From assembly GCF_036669915.1 (NCBI RefSeq), contig NC_089313.1, positions 11,662,011 to 11,726,010 on the forward strand: a stretch of 64,000 bases of DNA. Direction: 5' to 3'. The position numbers and the translations under genes were made by a program. This document shows positions 13,240-24,863 of the stretch, in pieces; within the stretch, counting starts at the first letter, position 1, and each line of letters opens with the position of its first letter. The DNA comes from Pocillopora verrucosa. Its lineage: Eukaryota; Cnidaria; Anthozoa; Scleractinia; Pocilloporidae. The notes beneath the pieces were generated by a model. The model made no database searches. It saw only the letters and a program-made list of their open reading frames with translations, and was not told the DNA's origin.

Positions 13240-16200
13240 ATGGGGGGCCAGCATTCTCAATTCACGGAAGAAGAACTGAAAGATTATCAGGTAAAAGTTC
13301 TATCTCCGAACGAACTATTTACTCCATCCGTTTTTTAATCTTTTCACTGATATTACTTGGGTTTCTGGTGGGAAAAAAACGTAAACATTCTCTCATTTGG
13401 ATGTGTCTTCATGCTGCAGGAACTGACGTACTTTACTCAAAAGGAAATCTTACAGTAAGTTTCTGCTTAGCTTTACACGATTTACGAGAAATTAATTCGT
13501 CGATATGGTATTTTTTTATAAATTCGAGGGTTAGAATGTTTTATGACTAAAATTAATGAGGTTTTTTAGAGTGCATCAGCTTGATTGAGCCGCTGTAAAT
13601 CAAATTTTAACTTCAAACGAGAAACTTAATCACATTAACGTAATTCGTGTCTTCTAATAACGATGGGTCTTTGCACGCCTTCGAGGTAGATTTCATTTTC
13701 AAGAAACATTCTCAGGTGACTTTTCACATGCTGACCTTTTTTATTTGCTATGTTTAAAATGTCAATTTTACTGGTTAGAGTAGTAGTTATTAACATATTA
13801 TACATGTTAGGTTGTCTAAGAGAGACATACATGTAAGATTGCATTTTAAATCATATAATCATTTCATTAATACCTTATTTTACTCCTATAGTTGTCATAA
13901 AAGATTTTCACAACTTGATCCAGACGCTGTGAGACTTAACAAAAATGCAAAACTTTCATCAAGAAAGATCATGACCTTACCAGAGCTAAGGGTATGTAAT
14001 CTACTGCTGTTATTTTTCCATTTTAAACTAGTCAGAGTAACTTCAAGAGCAACATAGAGCCAGGGTTTAATGCTTACCTGTGTTTTATAATGTCACTAGT
14101 AGGATTTTTACCAGTTGTATCTGATTCTTACTCTTTTCAAGATAAAATTTGAACAATGATGTCTGGTTATTTTATTATCCAGGTGAATCCCTTTAAAGAC
14201 AGAATTTGTAAAGTATTTTCCTCATCCAAGGATGGAGAACTGACATTTGAAGATTTCCTGGATATGATGTCTGTTTTCAGTGAAAATGTGAGTTTACAAG
14301 CTTTCCTAAAATGGTGAATATTTTAGGATTAAAGACTGACCTGAGTGTGTCGAAAGAAGAAATACTGAATTCATTGACTTTAGACTAAACAAAACCTCTT
14401 TTTGGGTTTAAATTTTCAGGTATCAGTATGTCCCTAATAAACTTGGTTTTATAAAGCTTTGTAGACTGAAATTTGAAAAGTTTGATTTGGATTTAACATA
14501 ATCAACAAATACACATTGAATCTTATCACCTCTCTCTACAAGGCTGTGTGTGATAAAAAAAATGTTTCTTAAATTTCTTGTTTACTTTGGCCGATTTTTA
14601 AACTTTCAAGGAGAGAAAACATTATTTTAAAGAGATGGAACACAGAAAAATTGCACAGATCCTGAGTCCTGTAATATCAGGCCACCTTTTTGGCTATCTC
14701 AAGTATTTTACTTAGAGTGACTGTTGTTGGAGTTCAGAGAACCTTAATCAGTATAGCAATTAGATTTGCTAGCCTTCGGCCAGCCATTTGTTCTGTTTTC
14801 TACTCCAAAACTGTTTTTTATCCCAGAAATCTGTCTCAGACATAGAGGAAAGGTACTCAGGGAGGGGGAGATTGCTGTTAGTTGTGTTTGTTGTTATACC
14901 CCTCCTGTGTGATTCTAACCCGTTCTTTTCCTTTACCTTAGGCTCCTAAGAGTGTAAAAGTGGAGTATGCTTTTAGGATTTATGGTAGGTTTGACACTGA
15001 GTAATTGTAATTTCTATGAAAAGGTATTATTCTATTTCTTTAATCCTCTTTTCATTTGCTTTTTGTGTCATTTTACATAACTAAGAATTCAGAAGATTTT
15101 CAAACTTGCATACACTGTAAGTAGTGTAGACTCCTGTTCCAATTGATGACAAAAGTAAATGATTTAAAAATTTTGTGACATTTGATATCCTCATGTTATT
15201 GTTGTTGAAGGGGGGGGGGGTGAAATTCTGCTTGTTTAATAGTAAAATCAAGTGTAGGGTATCTTTAATCTGAAGGTCTTTTTTTAGTGACATGAACAAA
15301 GCAACATACAAATTCAGCATAATCTCTGTAAAAAGCCACAGGCCACAACAAAGTAGTAGACACATTTCCAGTGAAATTGTGGATTATTTTTTTTTGCAAT
15401 GCATGTGGGGGCAGTCTTTTACAAATTCCACAATCTGATTGGTTTTGAGAGCATGCAGTATACTCCCAATTGGCATGCTCACAGTGGACGGCATTCTATC
15501 CATTGCTTGTTGAGTTGCTAGAGACATCCTTAGCTTTGTTGTAAATTTTCATAAATAACTTTGTTTTTCCATCTGGGCAGCATTTCCAAGCAAAGATTTT
15601 GGTCACAACCTTTAGCCAATAAATAAATAACTCAATTCTCTCCTCTCTCTCTCTCTCTCATATTACTTTGGTTTTTTAAATAGACTGACATGCTGCCTAC
15701 AAAACTGTTTGTAATTTTATAATCCTTCTCAAAAAGGTAACTCACTAAGTTGAAACCAGGGGTATTTGCAGTTAAAAATTATATTCATTTAACCAAGGTA
15801 AATTTCATCCATTTTATTATCTGAATTCTCCAAAACAATTTGCTTGTTGTAAAACATTGAACAAAATTTTGAGTTCTACTATAAATAAACTTTCAATAAT
15901 TCTGCAAGTCCCATGAATTGACATTTCTAAGGTACATTTCACAACAACAACCAAAGTAATTTGATAAATAAAAGTTGCATTAAATCCCCATGTGTCCAGC
16001 TAGAAAAAGCATTGCACTTGACTTCTGTTTTTCAGTGGAAGAAAGACAAGATTTACATATGCCATTGAAGCAGACAAACAGATAGAGTCTCATAACTTCA
16101 AAACCTACATTTAGATTTACTTACAATTTGACTTTCCTTGCCTTTTAAAACTGGACAGAGGTAATTCTTTGTAGATAAATTGTCATGAGAAAAGTGAAAA

Positions 16201-19200
16201 TTTTTTCCATGAGATCAGTGAAGAAGAAAAGTGACTGTGACAGTCATTTAACTTGAGTTTGCCTGCCAAACCAGTCTTACTAGCTCTCTAATTATTGAGT
16301 GTCAAATCATGAGAGATACTTCAAAGTTTGCTAGGAGGCCTTTTAAATCACCCTTATCAGTATGCAGATAAAGGTGTTTTCATGAAGGCTTGCTTTTTAA
16401 TTTACACTACCTCTCTTTTCTCTACCATCTACTTGCTCATAAACTGTTCAGTTTATGAGGATCTTACTTTCATTCCTTTGAAGAGCATTTGGTTACATTT
16501 TAGAAAAAGTGAAAATGTTATTCACTAGCCTAGGTCGGTCCATATTTGGAAAAACTGTGCCCTCTGTCATGAGTACCACCTACAGCCTCGGGCAGTATTC
16601 AAGAAATCAGGCACAGTTTAATATGGACCTCCCAGCTGGTGAATAACATACATATAACCTTAACCACTGTTAGTCTTAGTTTGACTTGTGTTCTCCAAAG
16701 ATTTTTATAGTAGCACCCACCCCTTATGAAATATAAGGTTGCAAAGGTCAAAATTTATTTGAGATGGAGATAGGTATTTTTTTATTAAATGTGGCTTCAG
16801 AATGGAGTAACTGGTAAAACTGCTTGTTGTTGGTGCCTCTGGAGAACAAACTATGGCTCCCTCTTCTTCAAACAATGCATTTTTTTTCCTTTGATTGTAC
16901 AACATTGAAGACAGGAACAAGATTTGGTGATGTGAAATGTGGTACACTCTAAACTCCAATTTTTTGATACTCTAAAGTGTCTACCAGAATGATATTCATC
17001 AACAAAGGTTTTTGAGATTTGCTGCACCCACGACTAATGAAAGTGTTTGATTGCATTCACAGATTTCAATGACGATGATTACATCTGTGATAATGATCTA
17101 AAAAAAGTTATCCAGCGACTGTGTGGGGAGCAGAGGTTGTCTGATGATAATGTGAATGCTTTAATTCAAAAGGTAAATCATCTATTCAGCACAGTGATCA
17201 CTGATAACATCTTCAAAAGTAGTTTGCATTTCTCAAGGAATCTTTTTCTTCCTATGTGCATGGTAAAGCTAACAATTAGCTGTCTTATTTTAATGATGCT
17301 GGTTCACAGAGCTTGAAGGTACTTATTTATGCAATTTACTGTTGAAATAATGTTGATGAATGGTTGGAAATTACCTGGCAAGGTAAATTCATGGGAGCTG
17401 ATGATTGGGAGAATATTCAATCATTAAGTTTATTTATGGTGTTGATTGGCATGTTCAAACAGGTAGCATTGTAAATTTTACTCAGTACAAAAGGTGTGAA
17501 AGTAAGGTATACTGTAAGTGATTTCGAAAGAAAGCTCTTTTAAGCAATTGTCTCAAACATCAGTAAAGAGGCAGGATTGATGAAGAAAGTCAAGAAAGAA
17601 AGATTTTCCATGAACTACAATGTATCAAATTGTCTCCTATCCAGGATTTAGTGGTCTTGAGCTTGTAAATAATCTTGACTACTGATAATTTTAATTTCCA
17701 AGACAGAGCTAACTCTTATAGCAGTTTCAAAGTGGCAGAGACACTATCTTAAGTTTTTCTTTTGCTTTAAACTTTGCTCCAAGGTTACAGGAAATATGCA
17801 CTTTGATTCATATCCAAAAACCCCATTCAGGGGAAATTTAACCTTTCAGTGAAATAACTGACTAACTGTCTTCATTTTGTCCAGCCCTCCCACCCTCTCT
17901 CCATGGATAGTACCAGAACATTCAACCAAATGTAGAGTTTTTGTTTATGTACTATTGACAACAAAGAAACTTTTTCCTTAGTTGAGTCCTTTATTTCAAC
18001 AGCTATTGCTTTGCGCATATTCTTTGAAAATTGTAGGAAAATGAATTTACAACACAGCATCACTCCATTCATCATAGCATTAATTTGATAATAATTTGAT
18101 ATTAATTTGATATTAATTTGATGAACTCTTGTGTGATATTTATAATCATTCTTTAGAATGGTGAAATGCCAAAAATTTACAAGTCACCTTAGAGGGAGAA
18201 TGATGGTCCAATGCACTGATTTGTAAACAATTGTAACAACCTTAAAGTCAACCAGCTGGCAAGACTTATTACCCCTTTAAATGTATTACAGCAATCCAAT
18301 TAACCCTTTAACTCTTAGTCATGATTGATAAGCAAATTCTCCCTAAAACATACATACATACATTATCCAGCAAACAGGTCATGAGAATATTCAAACTTAT
18401 CAGGTAAAACTCGTTATCTTGATCCAACACCAACCTTTTGTAACTAATTTAAAAGGAAAATCGCTCTGACGAAGGGCTTACACTCGAAAACGCTCAAAAC
18501 GTCAGCTTTTTTACCCTTTACGGTGGCTAATTTACGTTTTCAACCCAGTTGTTAACACTAAATTACCTGCGAATTTAAAAGGAAATGTCTAGCAGGTGGA
18601 GGGGAGAATTAACTATCAGATCTTGAGATTTAAAAGGTTAAAGAAATTTCACTTCAGTTATCAACTAATATGTCACACAAAGAAAATTTTAAAAAAGCAG
18701 AAAAGTTAAGACTAGCAGTTCTCTATCTACTCCAGCTCTTTTATTCGAAGCTTGTAGGAATGTCTTGGAAGTCTCAACTGGTTTCTTTATATTCTCTTCA
18801 TTTGTCGCCATTTCTCTTTTTCAAGGGAAGGTTGGCATCTGTTTGTGTAACTGGTATACTAGGTAATGGTTCAAATTCCAGTTCTACACTTTTGGGCCTC
18901 TTGCCCTCAATACTGTTGTGATATCCATACAAAAAATACACAAACATTCCTGAAATGACAGAGAAATACAATTAGTGAATATGTTTTTTGTTCTGTATGC
19001 CTTAGTGTTCTCTTTGAGTCAAGTCTGGTTCTTTTAATGTTTATCTGGTTGGTTCAAGGGGTAAGCACTTTTCGGTAAGGGGCAACCACAAGTGATGAAC
19101 GTTTTCCCATGCTCTTATTTTGACGCTGTTGATATAAATTAGTAGAGTTTGATTTCCACAGTTGAGAAGGTCATTAGAACTCTGTTTTCCATTTTCTTGC

Positions 19201-22200
19201 ATCGCTGACTTTGTGTCCATTTGGAAGGTATTCACAAGTCTGTCGCATAACTTTTTTGGTGTCATCAGAGGATTAATTAAAGGAGTGGAAAAAATTTTAA
19301 CACTTAACTGATGTGTTGGTGGTTTGAAAAAAAAAATCTAGACACAGTTGTCCTCTTGGAAGCATAGTTATGATATTGAGTTTAGTTTTGTAGTTTTTCC
19401 ACTTTACTGCCTCATTGATTTGTTCTCGAATGCAGCTTATTATCGTTAAGATTTGGATATGATTAGTTTTTCATGTTTCGTTGCCTTTTTTGCGTTCATG
19501 CTTTGTTGCCTAATATGGTATATTTTATAGTTATTAATTGTATCATCCATATTTTGTAATTGTTTTGAGGGCCACAGAGTCATCAGTGTCTTTGGGCTAC
19601 TGTTAAGTGTTTTTACCCTCTCTAAATAAAGCCTATTGTTATTATTATTTTTGGATTAAGGTGTGGCGCGCAATAACTTTTCTGCAGACTGTAAAAATTT
19701 TCTTTCGTATTATTCTATGTTGTTGGAGTTCACTAGAAATATCTCGGCAATACTGTGAATACTGTTTGACATAGATTACCGAGATAAGGCGTTTAGACTG
19801 CTATTGTTTGTTTGGCATCGTTGAGCATTTTTTTCCATTATTTTATGCTGGAATAAAAAGAGAATTATGAACCAAAATGGGACAAACTTATGGTTTCTTT
19901 ACCAATGTTTCCTCCTCTTTTACAAACATTTTTGCAAAAGAGTGGTTTGAGTAATATTTTGATGCGTGGGTAACGGTTGAGTACCTCTGTTCCTAATGGA
20001 AAAACCATCAAGCGAAACGTCACGAATAGCTCAACTTAAGTCTAAAGGTTGGCATTAATTGGTTTTTCGTCGCGCACCAAAACAATTATGGTGCTCTATC
20101 CCACGTGCGCGACTGAACTAGCGCGCGTCTTTAGCGCGCGCCAAAGATGCGCTTGTTTTCGCGTGCGTGGAAACGCGTTTACTTTCGCACGCGCGGATTC
20201 CCTCCGCGAGAAGAATGTGCTTGTTACTGCTAGTGAGGAGTGTTTTGGCGCGTAATATGAGTGTTTGTTTGTGCTTATGCGAAATTAAATATGCGCGTAG
20301 CTGTATGCCCTTATGTGTGAAATCAGCGATTCTGCCAAGTTTCGCTGAACTGAAAGAAAATACAATTTGTACATACGAATAAAAAAAGCTACTTACCTAT
20401 GGTTATCCAAATTGTACATTTTATGTAGGTGTGTGTTTGAAACAGTGTCATCAAAAACGTGTTTATAAATATACTGAGTGATGGAAGAAGAGGAACACAT
20501 GGAACCATAAACGAAAAAGTAGCACTGTTCCGGGGCTGAAATAGAAGAACTATAAGACAGGCTATTGTGATGGACGAGTAAAGCGCCACGGGGAAGATCG
20601 TGAAGGCATCAATATTCTCTGAGTTAGTCATCCAAGTTCTGAGATATACGCAAACGGCAAACATGGATAGAATCATAACGAATACCGTGACATTCGCTAT
20701 GGTGTTAGAGCACTCGCTTGGACTAGCGTGACAGGTTGTCGTGACACTGTCACTCTCGGACAGCGGAAGTTTCTTGTAGTTGTCATTCTTTCCTCTCCTT
20801 CTCTTCTTCAGTAGCGTTCGAAGCCAAGATTGCGTTCGTTCCAATAACTGCTCTTCATAGCATACCCATTGGGGATTTTTTTGGTAGCGAGTAAGTATCA
20901 CTGATATAGACACCATGGTGTAAGTTATAAGGGTCATAATGGCCATCATCTCCACTAACTGTTGCATGTTAAACAGAAACGCAAGCAGCGCGCTCAGAAC
21001 TCCACTGACAGCCACAGCTCGCAATGGAACCTGTCTGTCCTTGTTTATTTTAGTGAAGCAACCAAAAATGAGACCGTCATACGCAACAGCGTAAATCAGA
21101 CGCGGTGTCGCGAAACACGCTGCCAGCAAACTACTCAGCATCGCGCATAAGGCGCCAACGGAAACGATGTACGTTGATGCAGCAAATCCACGTTTGGCGA
21201 AGGCGGCGGCGACGGGTGCAAGGTCCTTTAACTGATAATAAGGAACCATCATGGTCAGAACTACGATGACTCCGATGTAAACAAACAGGCTTATTCCCAA
21301 AGACAGAAGAATAGCCAGTGGTACAGACACCTTGGGGTTGACAGCTTCCTCGCTCGCACTTGGTATAGTATCGAAGCCTATGAAGCAATAGAAGCAGCTA
21401 GAGGCAGCTTTAAATATACCTGTCCAGCCGTACGGCGCAAACTTCTCCAAAGTGGACCAGTTGTAAGCATTGGCATGGTAGGCCCCGGCAAAGATAACGA
21501 AAGTTGCTATGAGCAGGTTGGCAAAGACTGTCACATCCAGTATGGTTTTGGACTCTTTCACCCCCAGGCAGATTATCATTGTCGCTAAAAAAACCAACGT
21601 AAAGGCTAAAAGATCGGGAAGCTCTGAAAGCGCCGGCGCTTGCCAAAGGCCGAATGAATCCTCGAAGAATTTGTACACAGAACCATTGGAGAGAAAATTA
21701 ATGTACTCGCTACAGGCCGATGCCAGGGACGCGGCGGACAGAACATACTCGGTAATCATACACCAGCCGGTCACGAAGGCCCAGATCTCTCCCATGCCAA
21801 CGTACGTGTAGATGTAGCCAGAACCGGAGCGGCTTACTCTGGACGAAAACTCCGCATAATTCATACCGGCCAGGAGGGAAGCTACAGCCGCAATTAGGAA
21901 GGACACGATGACGGCTGGACCCGCAACCGAGTGCGCAAGCTGACCGATTACAACATATAGCCCTGCGTCTATCAAGCCACCGATACCGAGAGCTGTCAGA
22001 TCAAACACGTTCATACAACGCTTAAAGGGTGTGTCACTCTGAGCAAAATCATCAGTTTTCCTTCTGGTCAAGCTTTCAATGAATTTATAACCATACATCG
22101 CGACCGCGTTGTGGATGGAATTCTTGTAAATAAAAATTTCAATGCGATGCGAAGGCGCGCACCCCAAGCGTATACAGTCCAGCAATCTTGTTTTTTTCTA

Positions 22201-24863
22201 GTTGTACGCCGCTCATTTGAATATTGACTTTGGACGCGCTCGACCATAAACAGTCGGCATTCAAGCATGAAATAATATTATTTTTTGTCGAGTGCGGAGG
22301 CGTTCAGGATTGTTCTGGTAACATGGTAAACGCTCGTTCGTAGTCGCACACATTTTTCTGCCATGTTGCCGTGTCTATCTGAAAAATCTTATTAGGCTTT
22401 GATGGGTCTGAATTGTTTTGCGGATTGAAAAATTATTTCGCGTCGAGACAATTGGAATCTTCTAGTTCTAAGAATAGTGATGAGACAACGAAAATCTAAT
22501 TATAAACTGAACCATCCACTTTTACGAGTATTCCAAGTAGAAGTTTTGGATTTTTTTGTTTTCGCTTTCCCCTGATTCGGTTTTTACAAGAAACTTGTTT
22601 AGTTATTTCTTACGATGTCTTTACGAGTTGAAAGATGTCTTCTTAATGCAGTATGTGAAGCGTAAAAAACAGGGTTACTCTATTATTCCAAAAGAATTAC
22701 ACAAGCTTCTTTTTTATTCCTTTGCGGCCATTTAAATCCCTTTTTGTTTTTCATTCATACGCAAATTAAACCTTTTTCTGAGCACTTCTTAGTAGTTTTT
22801 TTTTTTACCATTCATCGAAGCGGAAACGATATTAGTGGTTGAAAGTTTGTTTACGCTTGTTTCAAATCATTGCTTTTTACTGAAAAAAGGCGTTTTTGTT
22901 CTGAAAGCTGAGGACTTTGGACAGAAGCGCTGAAGCGTTGTTCTTGGCGCTAACGCGCCTTAAATAATAAACAACCAAAACATATTTTACCTTTCCGTTA
23001 AAACAGCTCTATAAACCAAAAAACTGTTGTCTGACGAATAAGTTTTCTTGTGCTCGATAGTTCTGGAACAAGCCCAAACTTCCACGTAACATGTATTGAT
23101 ATTGAGCAGTCTGATCCTGGAGCGTCTTTCAAACCAAGCCACTCTCATTAAATTTTTTTGAAAGTTCCAAACCATATAAAGGGTGAAACACACAGAATAT
23201 TGTTTATGCCTTTATTTTTTACACCTCGTAATACAAGAGATTGCAGATATTAGTTGTGAGGCTACGAAATTCCAAAGTTATTCGAATGGAACTTTAGGAT
23301 TGTGGGCGGCAAAGAATTTGACCGACGCCGTCTTACTTCAGTAATTTTAATTTTTTATGACATCATAGAAACAAAACACCATTCATTTAGAGGAATTCAA
23401 AGCATTAATCAATTCTGTAGTCAATATCATTTGTTTACCTCTTGTCGTTCATCAAGCTAACTTTTCGTAAGGTTTTCTTTCAAAACCTTGCTTGGAATCT
23501 TAGAGTTCAACGTTGGGCTTCTTTCATCTATTGTAAAATTATTACAAGTTATTGATTTTACTGGGTAACCATACATTACGTAAGAGTTAGTTAGACCCTC
23601 TTGGGTTTCTGTTGATATAGTATTTAGGGGGGGTGGGAGAGGGCTTACCTTAGTCTCTCAAAGCGAGGCTCAAGCGACATAGAGTCAGCATTTATTGGGA
23701 TACTTGAGGAACATTCTTACACAGACATTTTCGACAAAGTAGAAAGAGTGCTAGAAGGTTAGCTAATAAGAGTGACCAGCATCTAATTTCTCCTTACAGT
23801 AATACTACTAAATGTTTCATTAAGATCGTGGGAATAAAGGAAATGATCGCCAACCTTAGAAACTTTAACTGTTAAATGAATTTTCCCTGTCAACACCTCA
23901 CGAATTGTATGGAGAATGGTCGGGAGAATATTTATGCTGATGTTAGGGTGTGAAGGTTTAACTTGCAATATTTGATGAGTTATGTAACTTTTCCTGGCTA
24001 ATCAGTTAAAAAAATTTATTATCATATCACCATAACATTCTCTAGCAATAGGCTGTTGGTAATTTTTCTGGGCTTGAAAATGAATGATACCTGTAGAGAA
24101 GGTTGAAAGAATGACCATCTTACACTTTGATTCATTCCAGATATTTGACGAAGCTGATCTGGATGATGACAGTCAACTTTCTTTTGCTGAATTTGAGCAC
24201 GTGATATCAAAGGCACCAGACTTTGTTAAGTAAGTTTTTTTCTTTCTGCCTGCCTTTAGACGAAAAACACTTAAGGTTCCAAATATTATGCCATCTATTA
24301 AGTAACTCTTTTTTAAGGAACTTTGAAGGCTAGACGGAGTGTCATGTGAGGGGGTATTGAGCCTCCAATTTTTTCATCACCCGTGCTCTACAGTCTTCAT
24401 TGCACATGACTCGTTTAAACTCCGCTAAGGAGGAACTCGAACTGACTGGCCACACCGTTCACTTTGGAGGCTTATATCCCTCTTTTCACGAGATTTCCTA
24501 GTTCAGTTCGTTGATGTCTTTTAGGGATTGACCTATCTATTTAGGTAGTTTCGCCTTATAATTTGGACTTTATTAAGTGAATGGAAGGGTCTGGCCGGCT
24601 AGTTCTGATGAATTGTAAGCACCCCTAAGTTGCGGTACCAGCTTCCTATAAGTAAACGTGTTTTTATCTCTCTTGCGCAAATTCCTGGTGGTACTGAACA
24701 CTTTTCCTGGTGCCTCCTTTTAGTCGGTCCCACTACTGGAGTTCTGTTCACCAAACACGAGGCCACTGTGTTTATTTTTGTAGTTTTGACTCTTGGTAGA
24801 AGAGGGTCTTTTTTTTAACTCGCACTTTTTTTGTCTTGTAGCTCTTTCAGGATCCGCGTGTAA
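13240..24863 (+). CDS. CIB1: Calcium and integrin-binding protein, CIB1-like
   Basis: Exons: 13240-13290, 13420-13454, 13892-13991, 14183-14287, 14942-14984, 17063-17172, 24141-24229, 24842-24863; 555 nt, 184 residues (human CIB1 has 191). The start MGGQHSQ has Gly2 and Ser6, a classic N-myristoylation site as in CIB1. The order [11 protein letters not shown], then [18 protein letters not shown], then [15 protein letters not shown] follows CIB1 closely. The C-terminus FVNSFRIRV also matches and is split onto a final exon with only six whole codons before the stop. EF-hand 3 ([12 protein letters not shown]) and EF-hand 4 ([12 protein letters not shown]) keep the acidic ligands, but loop position 6 is Asp and Ser instead of Gly. 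The protein would bind Ca/Mg and act as a membrane-tethered regulatory partner of integrin tails or kinases. It could equally be the single ancestral CIB. Intron 6 is nearly 7 kb and hosts an antisense transporter gene. Possible AATAAA at 25554-25559. Confidence 0.92.
18301..18640 (-). repeat. Dispersed repeat family B, copy 3, split by a nested insertion
   Basis: Family B, read from the minus strand, with the TTAACCCTTTAACTC-type end at both borders. It is interrupted at 18460-18571 by a family C element. The other family B copies are at 37507-37719 and 46924-47135 on the plus strand. The interruption gives a relative age: B is older than C here. Confidence 0.6.
18460..18571 (+). mobile_element. 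Family C MITE nested in family B, with 14-bp target duplication
   Basis: A 112-bp insert containing GACGAAGGGCTTACACTCG, CGTCAGC and TTTACGGTGGCTAATTTACG. AATTTAAAAGGAAA is found directly on both sides (18446-18459 and 18572-18585). The 14-bp duplication is more typical of retroposition than of a cut-and-paste DNA element. Relatives lie at about 1040-1115, 3995-4085, 33858-33976 and 39365-39525. Confidence 0.65.
18798..22098 (-). CDS. SLC7 family cationic amino-acid-transporter-like protein (SLC7A4-like), nested gene
   Basis: Exons 20397-22098 and 18798-18949; 617 residues. The large exon reads through into TAG if the splice is missed, but CATAG|GTAAGTAG is a perfect donor. The second exon restores the conserved end ([11 protein letters not shown]) in phase. 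The start at 22098 ([14 protein letters not shown]) is chosen because it fits the usual CAT N-terminus; an upstream in-frame ATG exists at 22185. Seen: CAT-type TM1 ([10 protein letters not shown]), [67 protein letters not shown], and about 12-14 hydrophobic segments with a basic loop KKRRRGK. TM1 has Asp44 where CATs carry Gly (GxG). It probably sits in plasma or endomembrane. The motif drift and the SLC7A4 resemblance leave the substrate open. AATAAA at 18740-18745 (minus). It lies antisense, wholly inside CIB intron 6. Confidence 0.92.
19540..19650 (+). mobile_element. Probable 3' tail of a non-LTR retrotransposon
   Basis: Ends GAGGGCCACAGAG … CCTCTCTAAATAAAGCC followed by a (TATT)n run. 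This is the layout of a LINE 3' UTR (GGCCACAG block, AATAAA, then short microsatellite tail) as commonly seen in cnidarian and vertebrate L2/CR1-type elements. No coding part is attached. It lies in the intron of the nested transporter. Confidence 0.45.
23755..23961 (+). repeat. Dispersed repeat family A, copy 2
   Basis: Contains AGTGACCAGCATCTAATTTC and AATATTTATGCTGATGTTAG, as in the other A copies. It lies in the last part of CIB intron 6. Confidence 0.6.

Noticed and set aside
20040-20260. GC-rich, GCGCGC-rich patch that looked like a CpG island promoter
   Set aside because: Lies inside the single intron of the nested transporter with no start-site evidence; may be a decayed repeat. Left unassigned.
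20389-22185. SLC7 as an intronless retrogene with a 598-residue product
   Set aside because: The stop lies just past a consensus donor, and a downstream exon restores the family C-terminus in phase, so the single-exon model is wrong.
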